Shown piece after piece: positions 36,178 through 45,231 of a DNA stretch of 64,000 bases. Source of the DNA: Acidobacteriaceae bacterium. Lineage in GTDB: Bacteria > Acidobacteriota > Terriglobia > Terriglobales > Acidobacteriaceae. Made by a program: the position numbers and the translations under genes. The notes under the pieces were generated by a model. The model was given only the letters and a program-made list of their open reading frames with translations, searched no databases and was not told where the DNA came from. The stretch's first letter is position 1; every line of letters begins with the position of its first letter. The stretch lies in the NCBI GenBank assembly GCA_003133425.1, contig PKXI01000248.1, positions 13,055-77,054 of the forward strand. Reading direction: 5' to 3'.

Positions 36178-36507
36178 AACAACTTAAGCCTTTCATGCGG
36201 ATCGTAAAGAACCCGAAAGGAAATCGCATGGAAATCGTCGAAATTCGCCGCAGATCCCCGGGCGCACCTTACTGGAAACATTCGCTTTACTCGAATATGG
36301 GTGCCCTACCCTCGCCGTTCTGGGCGAAGCATAGTGAAGTCGAAGAATCTGCTTTCCTCCAATTTGTCGCTAAAGCATGAAACGCCACTGGAATCTGCGA
36401 ATCAGTCTGCACCCACCCCCCGAGCTTCCGTTACTGGTCGGGAACTCAGCCCTCTCCCCGCTCGGAATCCCGCGCTCCGCCAGATATAGTTGTGGTTGGA
36501 TCCCGTC
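36178..36507. other. Divergent intergenic region, kinase / secreted hydrolase
   Basis: About 330 bases without a supportable gene. A GGGTGCCC sequence followed by a short hairpin-like TCGCC...GGGCGA occurs at 36299-36335; it resembles the first bases of the 38-base hairpin repeat seen at 39636 and 43634, but the remainder differs. Confidence 0.35.
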
Positions 36508-37719
36508 ATGCTCCGTTCTCCTCGATTCTGCGCTGTCTGCCTTGCGGTATTTTTCGCCTTCGCGGGGGTTCTGTCACCCTGCATCGCCCGCGCCGCAGCA
36601 GCAAAGGACCGCCGAGAGGCACCACAGGAGACGGGCTTCCTCAATCGAAAGATCCAGATCCGCGGCGCCACCTACCGCTTTCAGGTCTACCTGCCTGAAG
36701 ATTGGCGACGCGACGACAACAGGCTTTGGCCCATCATCCTGTTTCTCCACGGTCGCGGCGAACGCGGTTCCGAGGGAATGTGGCAGACCCAGGTAGGACT
36801 TCCCGCCGCAGTGCGCGACCACCCCGAGCGCTGGCCCTTCGTCATCGTTATCCCGCAGTGCCAGCAGGGGCATTACTGGACCGATCCCGACATGCTTGAC
36901 ATGGCCATGGCAACGCTTGACCGGGAAACAGCCGAGTTCCACGGCGACCCCGACCGCACCTATCTCAGTGGCCTCTCCTTGGGCGGATACGGCTCCTGGG
37001 AACTGGCCCGCCTTCATCCTCATCGCTGGGCCGCGGTAGCCATTGTCGCTGGCGGGGTCTTTTGGAGTTATGCCCCAGATCGCTGGCAGAAGTCCGCAAC
37101 GCTGCCCGGCGAGTACGCCCGCGCTTTGGGCCGTACCCCGGTCTGGCTCTTCCACGGAATTGACGACCACATGGTTGCGCCGCGCCAAAGCGAATTAATG
37201 TACGAGGCATTCAAAGCAGCCGGCGGCCGAATCCGCTTGTGGCTGTATCAGGGTTTGAAACACGATTCCTGGACCCGCGCCTACGGCGAGCCGGAGTTGC
37301 CACGTTGGCTGCTCGAACACCGCATTCAAATCGAGCAGTCTTCAAAGCCCGGTCATGCCGCCGCAACAGTGCCGGAACCACGCGCCTTCGCCGAGCGTCT
37401 CGTCATTCCCTTACACCCGGTCGCCATGCGCCTGACACCAGCACAGGTGGAAAACCTGCTTGGCGAATACATCGAATCGAACGGCAATACAGCCTTGACA
37501 GTGTTCTGGCAGGGCGAGCGCCTTTACGGCAGGGACCGCTTTGGCGATATCTCCGAGTTGGCTGCCGAGTCACCTACCCAGCTCTTTTATCCTGACGGCT
37601 CAAGCATCCCTCGGCTCGTCGCCCAGCGAGACAACGCGGGGCACGTCACGGCCATGGTCTTCCGCGACGACCGACATGAAGAACGATGGGAGAAGCGGGT
37701 CGGAGCCCCCAGCCACTAG
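36508..37719 (+). CDS. Secreted alpha/beta hydrolase (esterase/peptidase-like)
   Basis: 403 residues. ATG at 36508 begins a signal peptide (RFCAVCLAVFFAFAGVLSPCIARA); an upstream in-frame TTG is less likely. The fold is an alpha/beta hydrolase: oxyanion HGRGERGSEG, nucleophile elbow GLSLGGYG with Ser157, acid around HGIDDHMV and catalytic His in KHDSWTRAY. It resembles feruloyl-esterase/phospholipase-like 'prolyl oligopeptidase' hydrolases. A C-terminal part of about 110 residues (LTPAQVENLLGEYIESNGNTALTVFWQG...) is an extra small domain of unknown role. Substrate unknown; periplasmic or extracellular. Confidence 0.85.
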   Translation: MLRSPRFCAVCLAVFFAFAGVLSPCIARAAAAKDRREAPQETGFLNRKIQIRGATYRFQVYLPEDWRRDDNRLWPIILFLHGRGERGSEGMWQTQVGLPAAVRDHPERWPFVIVIPQCQQGHYWTDPDMLDMAMATLDRETAEFHGDPDRTYLSGLSLGGYGSWELARLHPHRWAAVAIVAGGVFWSYAPDRWQKSATLPGEYARALGRTPVWLFHGIDDHMVAPRQSELMYEAFKAAGGRIRLWLYQGLKHDSWTRAYGEPELPRWLLEHRIQIEQSSKPGHAAATVPEPRAFAERLVIPLHPVAMRLTPAQVENLLGEYIESNGNTALTVFWQGERLYGRDRFGDISELAAESPTQLFYPDGSSIPRLVAQRDNAGHVTAMVFRDDRHEERWEKRVGAPSH

Positions 37720-37763
37720 CTCTCGGAACTGGCTGCATAAATCGGGCTTTGAAAGGGCGCGGC

Positions 37764-37798
37764 GGGGTACCCTCTGGGTCCCGCGCCGCCACAGTCGC
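37764..37798. terminator. GC-rich hairpin downstream of secreted hydrolase
   Basis: GGCGCGGCGGG...CCCGCGCCGCC can form a strong stem around the small GTACCCTCTGG loop. It lies 45 bases after the hydrolase stop. No clear T-run follows, so terminator function is tentative. Confidence 0.4.
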
Positions 37799-37960
37799 AT
37801 AAAATCTGGTGCTTTAGCCCCTTCGTGACATGCACTTGCTGGTCGGACAACATTCTTGCAACCAGTTCTGGAAGCAAGAAGCTCATTGGAACCCTTCCCG
37901 CCCAGTTTGCGTAGTAATCTTCGAAGCGGATCCCATAAGGTATCCCCACGAGGAGGCAGC

Positions 37961-38473
37961 ATGTTTTGCAGTGGATGTGGTCAGGCTATGGTCCCTGAGC
38001 AGGCATATTGCCCCCAGTGCGGCCGCCCCTTGGCGCCGGCGGTTCCTCCCGTTCCCGGCTTGCAGTTCCTATTGGAGAGCTACGCGGGCAAGGTAAGAGC
38101 TCTCAGCATCTTCTGGTTTGTCTATGCGGGTCTGTCCCTGCTGCTGGGGTTAGCCGGGCTCACCTTCGCGAAGGCGTTCATGTCCGGAGGTTTCGGCCCC
38201 TGGATGCACGGTCCATGGATGCATGGCCCCATGTCGCCGGATTGGATGGGCCCGGCGTTCATCCATCTGATTTGGGTGTTTCTGGTGCTTCGCGCGGGCC
38301 TCGCCCTGGCTGCCGGATTCGGACTCATGGAGCACACGCAGTGGGGCCGCTTGGTAGCCATTGTGGCCGCCATCTTCAGCGTCCTCAAGTTCCCCTTCGG
38401 AACCGCCCTCGGCATCTGGACTCTGGTCGTCCTGCTCGGCTACCGCAACTCGTCGTTGTACGACCAGCTGTAA
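37961..38473 (+). CDS. Zinc-ribbon membrane protein
   Basis: 170 residues. ATG at 37961 follows GAGGAGG at a four-base gap. The first 25 residues are a zinc ribbon (MFCSGCGQ...YCPQCGRP; two C-x2-C pairs). After a Pro-rich linker come helices at about residues 45-70 and three more towards the C-terminus (FIHLIWVFLVLRAGLALAAGFG; LVAIVAAIFSVLKFPFGTALG; TLVVLLGY). An internal Gly/Met/Trp/His segment (GPWMHGPWMHGP) repeats a six-residue unit. Function unknown; widespread architecture in acidobacteria. Confidence 0.8.
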   Translation: MFCSGCGQAMVPEQAYCPQCGRPLAPAVPPVPGLQFLLESYAGKVRALSIFWFVYAGLSLLLGLAGLTFAKAFMSGGFGPWMHGPWMHGPMSPDWMGPAFIHLIWVFLVLRAGLALAAGFGLMEHTQWGRLVAIVAAIFSVLKFPFGTALGIWTLVVLLGYRNSSLYDQL

Positions 38474-38474
38474 A

Positions 38475-38620
38475 AGCAGCTGCTAGCTCTTAGCCTCTAC
38501 CCGCTAGCCTTCAGTTCTCGCGCAATATTTCAGGGCTACCGGGGAGATCGATCGCGCCCGATTTCGCCGCCACAATCGCCTTTGAGCTAGAGGCTAGAAG
38601 CTAGCAGCTAGAAGCTGCTT
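38475..38620. repeat. Imperfect inverted repeat rich in CTAGC/GCTAG
   Basis: The left arm 38475-38511 (AGCAGCTGCTAGCTCTTAGC and on) and right arm 38584-38620, read backwards as AGCAGCTTCTAGCTGCTAGC, are similar over about 35 bases. Both arms are themselves made of repeated TAGC/CTAG units. The element fills the space before hemB. Confidence 0.5.
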
Positions 38621-38640
38621 TCGCGCAGTACAATTTACCC

Positions 38641-39630
38641 ATGAGCTTCCCTCAAATGCGGATGCGCCGCCTCCGGCGCAGCGAATCCATGCGCGCCCTG
38701 GTGCGCGAGACAGTTCTCGAGCCCGGCGACCTGATCTATCCCCTGTTTATCTGCCCCGGCGAAGGCATACGCCGCGAAGTCAGCTCCATGCCCGGCGTCT
38801 TCAACCTTTCCGTCGACGAAGCGATCCGCGAAGCCGAAGAAGCCGCCAGCTTGGGCCTTGGCGGCCTGCTGCTCTTCGGCCTGCCCGAAGCCAAGGACGA
38901 GCAGGGCACCGGCGCATGGGAAGAAGGCGGTATCGTGCAGCAAAGCCTGCGCGCCCTGCGTCAATCCGCTGCGTCCAAGAAACTGGTCCTCATCTCCGAC
39001 GTCTGCCTCTGCGAGTACACCAGCCACGGCCATTGCGGCGTCATCATCGAAGGCCGCGATGGCTTCGAACTCGCCAATGACCCCACCCTCGAGATGCTGG
39101 CCCGCACCGCTGTCAGCCACGCCAAAGCCGGTGCAGATGTCGTCGCACCCAGCGACATGATGGACGGCCGAGTCAAAGCCATCCGCCGCGCCCTCGACAC
39201 CGAAGGCTGCTCGCAGACACCCATCCTCAGCTACGCGTCCAAGTTCGCGTCCGCCTTTTACGGCCCCTTCCGCGAAGCCGCCGACTCAGCACCCCAGTTC
39301 GGTGATCGCAAAACCTACCAGATGGACGGCGCCAACCTTCGCGAAGCCATGCGCGAAATCGACCTCGACCTCGACGAAGGCGCTGACATGATCCTGATGA
39401 AGCCGGCCATGCCCTACCTCGATGTGATCCGCGCCGCCCGCGAGCGCGTCGGCGTCCCCATCGGTGCCTACCAGGTCTCGGGCGAGTACTCCATGCTCCA
39501 GGCCGCCTTCGAGAAAGGCTGGCTCGACCACGATCGCGCTATTCTCGAATCGCTGATGGGCATTCGCCGCGCCGGCGCCGACTTCGCCGTCACCTACTTC
39601 GCCAAGGAAGCCGCCAAACTCTTGGGCTGA
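38641..39630 (+). CDS. hemB: Porphobilinogen synthase (delta-aminolevulinic acid dehydratase)
   Basis: 329 residues, full length. It condenses two 5-aminolevulinate molecules to porphobilinogen in haem and corrinoid synthesis, in the cytoplasm. Visible signatures: [19 protein letters not shown] at the N-terminus; the cysteine metal site [14 protein letters not shown] (Cys122, 124, 132), meaning the zinc-dependent type; Schiff-base Lys201 in [25 protein letters not shown]; and the active Lys254 in [10 protein letters not shown]. The upstream ribosome site is weak. It stands alone, followed six bases on by a hairpin repeat that could terminate transcription. Confidence 0.97.
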   Translation: MSFPQMRMRRLRRSESMRALVRETVLEPGDLIYPLFICPGEGIRREVSSMPGVFNLSVDEAIREAEEAASLGLGGLLLFGLPEAKDEQGTGAWEEGGIVQQSLRALRQSAASKKLVLISDVCLCEYTSHGHCGVIIEGRDGFELANDPTLEMLARTAVSHAKAGADVVAPSDMMDGRVKAIRRALDTEGCSQTPILSYASKFASAFYGPFREAADSAPQFGDRKTYQMDGANLREAMREIDLDLDEGADMILMKPAMPYLDVIRAARERVGVPIGAYQVSGEYSMLQAAFEKGWLDHDRAILESLMGIRRAGADFAVTYFAKEAAKLLG

Positions 39631-39635
39631 ACTCT

Positions 39636-39673
39636 GGGTGCCCCAGGTCTCGATTTTGAGACCTGGGATTCCA
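39636..39673 (+). repeat. 38-base hairpin repeat, copy 1 (CCCAGGTCTC stem)
   Basis: GGGTGCC, then a perfect ten-base stem CCCAGGTCTC / GAGACCTGGG around a six-base loop (GATTTT), then ATTCCA. A second 38-base copy at 43634 differs only in the loop. It is located just after hemB and may double as a terminator. Confidence 0.65.
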
Positions 39674-39688
39674 AAATTCGGCCCAAAT

Positions 39689-39934
39689 CTAGAGCCTCTT
39701 GCGCAGGTATTCAAACACCACATACCCAATGAACGCCGAGATCATGGCGATCCCGAAATTCGTCAGTGTAAATATGTCGTAGAGAGCGCTCGCCATGCTC
39801 TTCCCCAACCCGTTGGCATGGGTGAATTCCCCCATCAACAGGTTCGAATAGAAGAGAAACACGATGAACGCAACCTCGATCACTGCCCGCAGGACAGGGA
39901 TGAGTTGACGCCGATTTTTCGAAATCGGGCTCAT
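39689..39934 (-). CDS. Small two-helix membrane protein
   Basis: 81 residues: basic N-terminus (MSPISKNRRQLIPVLR), helix 1 at about 17-36 (AVIEVAFIVFLFYSNLLMGE), helix 2 at about 55-76 (TNFGIAMISAFIGYVVFEYL), basic end RKRL. No family recognised. Convergent with hemB, divergent from the NCS2 permease. Weak ribosome site, but amino-acid composition looks coding. Confidence 0.65.
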   Translation of the reverse strand: MSPISKNRRQLIPVLRAVIEVAFIVFLFYSNLLMGEFTHANGLGKSMASALYDIFTLTNFGIAMISAFIGYVVFEYLRKRL

Positions 39935-40039
39935 GGATTTTCAATCGTAGCAAGACCCGCCCGGCAATCAAAGAAAAACCGGCGAACACAATCTCCTTTG
40001 CGTTCTGTCTAACCTATGCTTTCCTAATAGAACCCGCCT

Positions 40040-41419
40040 ATGCGCAAGCACCTGGAAACCTACTTCGAATTTGCCCATCTGGGGACCAACTGGCGTACCG
40101 AGATTCTCGCCGGCGTCACCACGTTCCTCACCATGGCATATATCGTCCTGGTCAATCCGGCCATCCTGTCGGCCGCAGGCGTTCCACTTGCCGCCGCCAC
40201 AGCCGCCACCTGCCTCTCAGCAGCGTTCGGCTCCATTCTCATGGGCATCGTTGCGCGCTATCCCATCGCGCTCGCTCCCGGCATGGGCCTCAACGCCTAC
40301 TTCACTTACACCGTCTGCCTCAAGATGCACATCCCCTGGCAGACGGCTCTTGGCGCAGTCTTCCTCTCAGGCATCATCTTTCTTGCGCTCACCGTTGGCG
40401 GCATTCGCCAAATGATTCTGCGCTCCATTCCCCACGAACTCTACGCAGCGGTCGCCAGCGGCATCGGGCTCTTCATCGCCTTCATCGGCTTCCGCAACGC
40501 GGGCCTCGTCATCGGCGACGCGGAGACCCTGGTCGGCCTCGGCAATCTTCGCAATCCCACCACCGCCTTGGCTCTCCTTGGCCTCATCCTGATGGTCGCG
40601 CTTGAAATAAGAAAAGTCCGCGGCTCCATCCTCATCGGCGTACTCGCGACAACAGCCATCGCCTGGGCATGCGCTTTCGCAATCCTCCACACCAACACAC
40701 AATTCAGCGGAGCCCCACCTTCCACCGCAGTCGCATGGGCACAAAATCTCTTCCGCTGGACGCCGGCGCCCGGCGGCTTCCACGCGCTCACGGGCACTGC
40801 TTTCAAGCTCGACATACGCGGCGCCCTCAACAAGGGCCTGCTCGAGATCGTCTTCGTCTTCTTCTTCGTCGACTTGTTCGACAACTTGGGGACGCTGGTC
40901 GCCGTAACCAAGAGAGCCGGCCTCATCGCCGCCGACCACTCCATCCCCCGTCTCAACAGAATTCTGCTGGCCGACGCAACCTCGACAGTCTTCGGCTCTC
41001 TCGCCGGAACTTCGACGGTGACCAGCTACGTGGAATCAACGGCCGGCGTAATGGCAGGCGGTCGCAGTGGCGTCACGGCTATCGTCACAGGGTTGCTTTT
41101 TCTTGGAGCAATCGTTGCCGCGCCGTTTGTGGGCTTCGTGCCCCCGGCAGCCACAGCTCCGGCGCTGATCCTGGTCGGTTCCCTCATGCTGGCCACCATC
41201 ACTGAGATCCGCTGGACAGAGCCGCTGGTCGCCGTTCCCGCTTTCCTCACGCTGGTGCTGATTCCGCTCACTTACTCCATCGCCAACGGACTCGGCTTCG
41301 GCATCATCTCCTGGGCCGTGCTGCATCTCGCCACCGGTAAATTCAGCAAGAAGGATTGGCTCCTCTACATACTCGCAGCCCTTTTCCTCGCCCGCTTCAT
41401 CTACCTCGGCGCAAGCTAG
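40040..41419 (+). CDS. NCS2-family purine permease (AzgA/PbuG-like)
   Basis: 459 residues with 12-14 membrane helices. The opening TNWRTEILAGVTTFLTMAYIVLVNPAIL and PGMGLNAYFTYTVC are diagnostic for the AzgA-like branch that carries adenine, guanine and hypoxanthine by proton symport. Further markers are ASGIGLFIAFIGFRNAGL, FFFVDLFDNLGTLVAVTKRAGL and ATSTVFGSLAGTSTVTSYVESTAGV. It begins MRKHLETYFEFAHLG, a usual AzgA-type start. No purine riboswitch was seen in the 100 bases upstream. Single gene, followed 42 bases later by a small membrane protein that might be co-transcribed. Confidence 0.93.
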   Translation: MRKHLETYFEFAHLGTNWRTEILAGVTTFLTMAYIVLVNPAILSAAGVPLAAATAATCLSAAFGSILMGIVARYPIALAPGMGLNAYFTYTVCLKMHIPWQTALGAVFLSGIIFLALTVGGIRQMILRSIPHELYAAVASGIGLFIAFIGFRNAGLVIGDAETLVGLGNLRNPTTALALLGLILMVALEIRKVRGSILIGVLATTAIAWACAFAILHTNTQFSGAPPSTAVAWAQNLFRWTPAPGGFHALTGTAFKLDIRGALNKGLLEIVFVFFFVDLFDNLGTLVAVTKRAGLIAADHSIPRLNRILLADATSTVFGSLAGTSTVTSYVESTAGVMAGGRSGVTAIVTGLLFLGAIVAAPFVGFVPPAATAPALILVGSLMLATITEIRWTEPLVAVPAFLTLVLIPLTYSIANGLGFGIISWAVLHLATGKFSKKDWLLYILAALFLARFIYLGAS

Positions 41420-41461
41420 AATGGTTGTTACATTCCACACGTTAGCCTCAAGGGAGCAACC

Positions 41462-41782
41462 ATGCACTGGTACTACTATCTGGCTTACTTCTTCGGCGGC
41501 GCATTTCTAGCCAACACGCTGCCTCACATAGGCAACGGCATCTCTGGACGCCCCTTCCAGAGCCCCTTCGCAAAACCACCGGGGAAAGGCTTGTCCTCCT
41601 CACGAGTCAATGTCCTCTGGGGCTTCTTTAATCTTTTCGTCGCCTACTTGCTCATATGCCGCGTAGGCAGCTTCGACCTGCACAACTGGCAGCATGTCCT
41701 CACGCTCGGCGCTGGCATGCTCATCATGTCGCTCAATCTTGCCTACGGATTCGGACGCTTCCACGGTGGATTGAGAGCCTAA
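41462..41782 (+). CDS. Conserved hypothetical membrane protein
   Basis: 106 residues. AAGGGAG lies six bases before the ATG. Helices at about 4-20 (YYYLAYFFGGAFLANTLPH), 47-66 (VNVLWGFFNLFVAYLLICRV) and 76-98 (HVLTLGAGMLIMSLNLAYGFGRF). HIGNGISGRPFQSPFAKPPGKG between helices looks conserved. Function unknown. Confidence 0.75.
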   Translation: MHWYYYLAYFFGGAFLANTLPHIGNGISGRPFQSPFAKPPGKGLSSSRVNVLWGFFNLFVAYLLICRVGSFDLHNWQHVLTLGAGMLIMSLNLAYGFGRFHGGLRA

Positions 41783-41924
41783 CCGCGCAACAAGGTGCCA
41801 GCTTCAGTCCAATCCCGCCCGCCGTGGGAAGAGAATCCGTAAGAAGCAAATCGGAACTGCCTGCCACCTTTCGCGCGCCCCTGAGCCCGCGTATACTTTT
41901 CGGCAAGGTAGAGCAAGGCAAGCC

Positions 41925-42521
41925 ATGAACCCAACGTCGATCCTGATTCCAAGTTCCATGCAAGACGCGGCCATTCTCACCATCGTCCTCGCATTTGCAG
42001 GCTATCTCATCACATTTCTTACGTCCCGCGTTTCGGGCCGGCGCGCCGCCCGGTTGCGCCTGGTGGACCAACGCTTGAACGATTTCTACGGGCCGCTCTA
42101 CGTGGCCACTGTGGCAGGCAACATCGCCTACACTTCGCTGCTCAAAAAACAGAACAAGACTCAGTGCCACCCCATCCGCGATGAGGATTTGAAGGAGTGG
42201 ACGCTATGGATGACCACTATCTTCATGCCTCTGAATGATGTTCGCGAAAAGATCATCATCGAGAACGCACACCTGATCGTCGAAGAGCAGATGCCCCAAT
42301 GCCTTCTCGACTTTGTCACGCATGTGGTGGGTTACAAGGCACTCATGGCCCAGTGGGCGAATGGGGATTACTCCGAGCGCCGCTCAATGATCGGCTGGCC
42401 GCCCGAGTTCGACACTTACGTCGAGCGCTCCTACAAGGCCCTCAAGTCGGAACAGACTCACCTGCTCCACAGCATCTTCTGGAGGCTCTATCGCCGCCTG
42501 AGAACCCGCAATCACAAATAA
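41925..42521 (+). CDS. Hypothetical protein with N-terminal membrane helix
   Basis: 198 residues. A helix at residues 15-33 (AAILTIVLAFAGYLITFLTSR) anchors a cytoplasmic helical domain (RLRLVDQRLNDFYGPLYV, NDVREKIIIENAHLIVEEQMP, YVERSYKALKSEQTHLLHSIFWRLYRRLR). No domain family recognised. It lies convergent to metF with 142 bases between. Confidence 0.7.
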   Translation: MNPTSILIPSSMQDAAILTIVLAFAGYLITFLTSRVSGRRAARLRLVDQRLNDFYGPLYVATVAGNIAYTSLLKKQNKTQCHPIRDEDLKEWTLWMTTIFMPLNDVREKIIIENAHLIVEEQMPQCLLDFVTHVVGYKALMAQWANGDYSERRSMIGWPPEFDTYVERSYKALKSEQTHLLHSIFWRLYRRLRTRNHK

Positions 42522-42663
42522 ACAGGCACAGACTGGTCAAAGCTTCGAAACACTCCACGACGCCCCTCAGACAGATAATACCGGATTCAGCGACGTCACC
42601 TTGGCCACGGCCTTGGTCAGCCGCGCCTCTTGCGGCAGGCAGGAATCTAATCCAACTGTCTGC

Positions 42664-43521
42664 CTAGGCCGGCACTGGAAGCGACAGATTATTCCACAAA
42701 CGCAGCGTGGGGGCAGCTTGATTGATGGTGTAAAAGTGAAGCCCTGGGGCTCCACCACGCAGCAGAGTCTCGCACAGACGCGTCACCACCTCCGCACCGA
42801 ACTCCTGCAGCGCGGGCTTGTCGTCCTCGAGTTCTTCCAGGCGCAGCCGCACCCAGCGCGGCAGGTCTGCGCCGCATCCGCCGCAGAAGCGCACAGTGTT
42901 GGCAAAGCCGGTGATCGGCATGATGCCGGGCATGATCGGAATCGTGATGCCGGCCTTGGTGCAGCGGTCCACGAAATCGAAGTAGGCATCGGCATTGAAG
43001 AACAGTTGCGTCAGCGCCGCATCCGCACCCGCCTCCACCTTGCGGCGGAAATGCTCAAAGTCCTCGCTGGGCTTGTTCGCCTGCGGGTGCATCTCCGGAT
43101 AGGCTGCCACTTCGATCAGAAAGTGATCCCCGTGCGTCTCGCGGATGAAGCTCACCAGTTCATTGGCGTAGTGAAACTCACCCGGCGCAGATGCGCTCAT
43201 CGCAGTAGCCGGAAGGTCGCCGCGCAGAGCAACAATGCGCTTCACGCCCATCTCCCTGTAGCGATTGAGCAGTTCGCCAACATGAGCGCGCGTCGAGCCC
43301 ACACAGGTAAGGTGCGGCGCCGCCTCAACACCCGCGTGCTCAACCACCGCGACCAGTGTCTGGTACGTGCCGTCTTGATCCGAACCTCCCGCCCCATATG
43401 TAACGGAAAAATAATTCGGCCCCACCGCCGCCAATTGATTGATCACAGCCGGCAGCTTCGCCACGCCCTCCGGCGTGCGCGGCGGAAACAACTCGAAAGA
43501 AAAGCTAAGCGCAGAACCCAT
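42664..43521 (-). CDS. metF: 5,10-methylenetetrahydrofolate reductase
   Basis: 285 residues, the length of bacterial MetF without a regulatory domain. It reduces methylene-THF to 5-methyl-THF with FAD, supplying methyl groups for methionine synthesis. FSFELFPPRTPEG at the N-terminus holds the catalytic Glu; VTYGAGGSDQDGTYQ, HLTCVGSTR, IVALRGDLP and IMPGIMPI follow as expected. It lies 203 bases downstream of ahcY on the same strand, across a strong hairpin, so co-transcription with ahcY may be attenuated. Together they belong to the S-adenosylmethionine cycle. Confidence 0.95.
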   Translation of the reverse strand: MGSALSFSFELFPPRTPEGVAKLPAVINQLAAVGPNYFSVTYGAGGSDQDGTYQTLVAVVEHAGVEAAPHLTCVGSTRAHVGELLNRYREMGVKRIVALRGDLPATAMSASAPGEFHYANELVSFIRETHGDHFLIEVAAYPEMHPQANKPSEDFEHFRRKVEAGADAALTQLFFNADAYFDFVDRCTKAGITIPIMPGIMPITGFANTVRFCGGCGADLPRWVRLRLEELEDDKPALQEFGAEVVTRLCETLLRGGAPGLHFYTINQAAPTLRLWNNLSLPVPA

Positions 43522-43556
43522 GCGAATGCACTCACATCAAAACTGAATGAATGAAA

Positions 43557-43590
43557 TTGCCGGTTGTCCAGCTTTCAGGACAACCGGCAA
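43557..43590 (-). terminator. Perfect 13-bp hairpin between ahcY and metF
   Basis: TTGCCGGTTGTCC and GGACAACCGGCAA are perfect inverted repeats separated by eight bases (AGCTTTCA). It lies 36 bases upstream of metF. There is no long U-run on the ahcY-metF strand, so it may be a partial terminator or processing site rather than a full stop. Confidence 0.45.
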
Positions 43591-43731
43591 CTATTCACTG
43601 TCCACTATTCACTGTCCACTGTCTTTAGTAGCCGGGTGCCCCAGGTCTCACTTCCGAGACCTGGGATTCCACGACACTCAAGCCGGGTAACTGACAACTG
43701 AAAACTGACCACTGTCCACTGCCCTTAGTAC
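43591..43731. repeat. Short ACTG/CAGT-type repeats around ahcY 3' end
   Basis: CTATTCACTGTCCA occurs twice in tandem at 43591-43618, and similar ACTGTCCACTG plus TTAGTA ends occur at 43619-43630 and again at 43701-43731, the latter after CAACTGAAAACTGACCACTG. Such degenerate ACTG-type tracts flank the 38-base hairpin copy at 43634. Confidence 0.5.
43634..43671. repeat. 38-base hairpin repeat, copy 2
   Basis: Same 38-base unit as at 39636: GGGTGCC, stem CCCAGGTCTC / GAGACCTGGG, loop ACTTCC, ATTCCA. Located 54 bases after the ahcY stop. Confidence 0.65.
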
Positions 43732-45155
43732 CGGTAGTTCTCCGCCTTGTAAGGCCCTTCCACCGGCACGCCCAGGTAATCGGCCTGCTTGGCGCTCAGC
43801 GTCGTCAGCTTCACGCCGATCTTCTCCAGATGCAACCGCGCCACTTCTTCGTCCAGCTTCTTCGGCAGCACATAGACGCCCACCTTGTAGGTGTCCTTGT
43901 TCGCCCAAAGATCCAACTGCGCCAGCGTCTGGTTGGCAAAGCTGTTGCTCATCACAAAGCTCGGATGCCCCGTCGCGCAGCCTAGGTTCACCAGCCGCCC
44001 TTCGGCCAACACAAAGATTCCATGGCCGTCGGGGAACTTGAAGAAATCCACCTGCGGCTTGATGTTCAGCTTGTCCACGCCCTTTTCTGCGGCCAGCCGA
44101 TCCATCTGAATCTCGTTATCGAAGTGCCCGATGTTGCACACAATCGCCTGGTCCTTCATCTTCTTCATGTGTTCGAGCGTGATGATGTCGGTGTTGCCCG
44201 TGCACGTCACATAAATGTCACCGCGCCCAAGCGTATCTTCCACCGTCGTCACTTCGAAGCCTTCCATCGCCGCCTGCAACGCGTTGATGGGATCAACCTC
44301 AGTCACGATGCAGCGAGCGCCCATCCCACGAAGTGAGTGTGCGCAGCCCTTGCCCACATCGCCGTAGCCGCAGATCACAGCCACCTTGCCCGCGACCATC
44401 ACGTCCGTCGCGCGCTTGATGCCGTCGGCCAGCGACTCGCGGCAGCCATACAGGTTGTCGAACTTGCTCTTGGTGACGGAGTCATTGACATTGACGGCAG
44501 GAACCAGCAGCTTCCCCGTCTCCATCATCTTGTAAAGGCGATGCACGCCCGTCGTCGTCTCTTCTGAAACGCCGCGCCATTCCTTCACAACCTTGTGCCA
44601 GTGCTTCGGGTCTTCGGCAAACACCTTCTTCAGCAGGTCCTTGATCACCTGCTCTTCGTGGTTGCCTGAGGGCGTATTCACCCAACCGTCGCCGTCTTCC
44701 AGTTCATAGCCCTTGTGGATCAGCAGCGTCACATCGCCGCCGTCATCCACCACCAGTTGCGGTCCCTTGCCACCTGTGTGGGCCAGCGCCTGGTACGTGC
44801 ACCACCAGTACTCTTCCAGCGACTCGCCCTTCCACGCGAACACCGGAACCCCGGTCGCAGCAATCGCCGCAGCCGCATGGTCCTGCGTCGAGAAAATGTT
44901 GCAGCTCGCCCAGCGAACTTCCGCGCCCAGGCTAACCAGCGTCTCAATCAGAACCGCCGTCTGAATCGTCATGTGCAGCGAGCCCGTCACACGTACTCCG
45001 GCCAGCGGCTTCCCTGCCGCGTACTTGTTCCGGATCGAGATCAGGCCAGGCATCTCCTGCTCGGCGATGGTGATCTCCTTGCGGCCCCAGTCGGCCAGCG
45101 CCATGTCGGCCACTTTGTACTTCAAATCGGTCACTTCCAACGTCGAACTTGCCAT
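43725..45155 (-). CDS. ahcY: Adenosylhomocysteinase
   Basis: 476 residues. It hydrolyses S-adenosylhomocysteine to adenosine and homocysteine, relieving product inhibition of methyltransferases. Evidence: [26 protein letters not shown] at the start, [21 protein letters not shown] (substrate and NAD contacts), the Rossmann motif [10 protein letters not shown] around residue 260, [12 protein letters not shown] and the C-terminal PYKAENYRY that completes the neighbouring subunit's NAD site. The ATG at 45155 follows AAGGAG. A 20-base inverted repeat sits directly upstream of that ribosome site, and the divergent gene encodes an ArsR-methyltransferase fusion, its likely regulator. Confidence 0.97.
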   Translation of the reverse strand: MASSTLEVTDLKYKVADMALADWGRKEITIAEQEMPGLISIRNKYAAGKPLAGVRVTGSLHMTIQTAVLIETLVSLGAEVRWASCNIFSTQDHAAAAIAATGVPVFAWKGESLEEYWWCTYQALAHTGGKGPQLVVDDGGDVTLLIHKGYELEDGDGWVNTPSGNHEEQVIKDLLKKVFAEDPKHWHKVVKEWRGVSEETTTGVHRLYKMMETGKLLVPAVNVNDSVTKSKFDNLYGCRESLADGIKRATDVMVAGKVAVICGYGDVGKGCAHSLRGMGARCIVTEVDPINALQAAMEGFEVTTVEDTLGRGDIYVTCTGNTDIITLEHMKKMKDQAIVCNIGHFDNEIQMDRLAAEKGVDKLNIKPQVDFFKFPDGHGIFVLAEGRLVNLGCATGHPSFVMSNSFANQTLAQLDLWANKDTYKVGVYVLPKKLDEEVARLHLEKIGVKLTTLSAKQADYLGVPVEGPYKAENYRY

Positions 45156-45168
45156 GCGAATTCTCCTT

Positions 45169-45188
45169 ATATCGTCCTATCGTGATAT
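45169..45188. promoter_or_regulatory. Candidate operator between ahcY and the ArsR-type regulator
   Basis: ATATC-N10-GATAT, a 20-base dyad, lies 13 bases before the ahcY start; further GATAT and GTATC half-sites follow to 45201. The whole divergent region is only 76 bases, so a protein bound here would affect both genes. ArsR-family proteins bind AT-rich dyads of this general kind. Confidence 0.5.
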
Positions 45189-45231
45189 GTTGATATGTAT
45201 CAGATTGCCGGTCCGCCGTCAATTACAAACT

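Noticed and set aside
45156..45231. S-adenosylhomocysteine or SAM riboswitch upstream of ahcY
   Set aside because: The divergent region is only 76 bases and contains operator-like half-sites, too little for a riboswitch plus promoter; no conserved helices recognised.
44971..45231. In-frame upstream extension of the ArsR-type regulator
   Set aside because: It is antisense to the ahcY N-terminus; the ArsR domain begins immediately after 45232.
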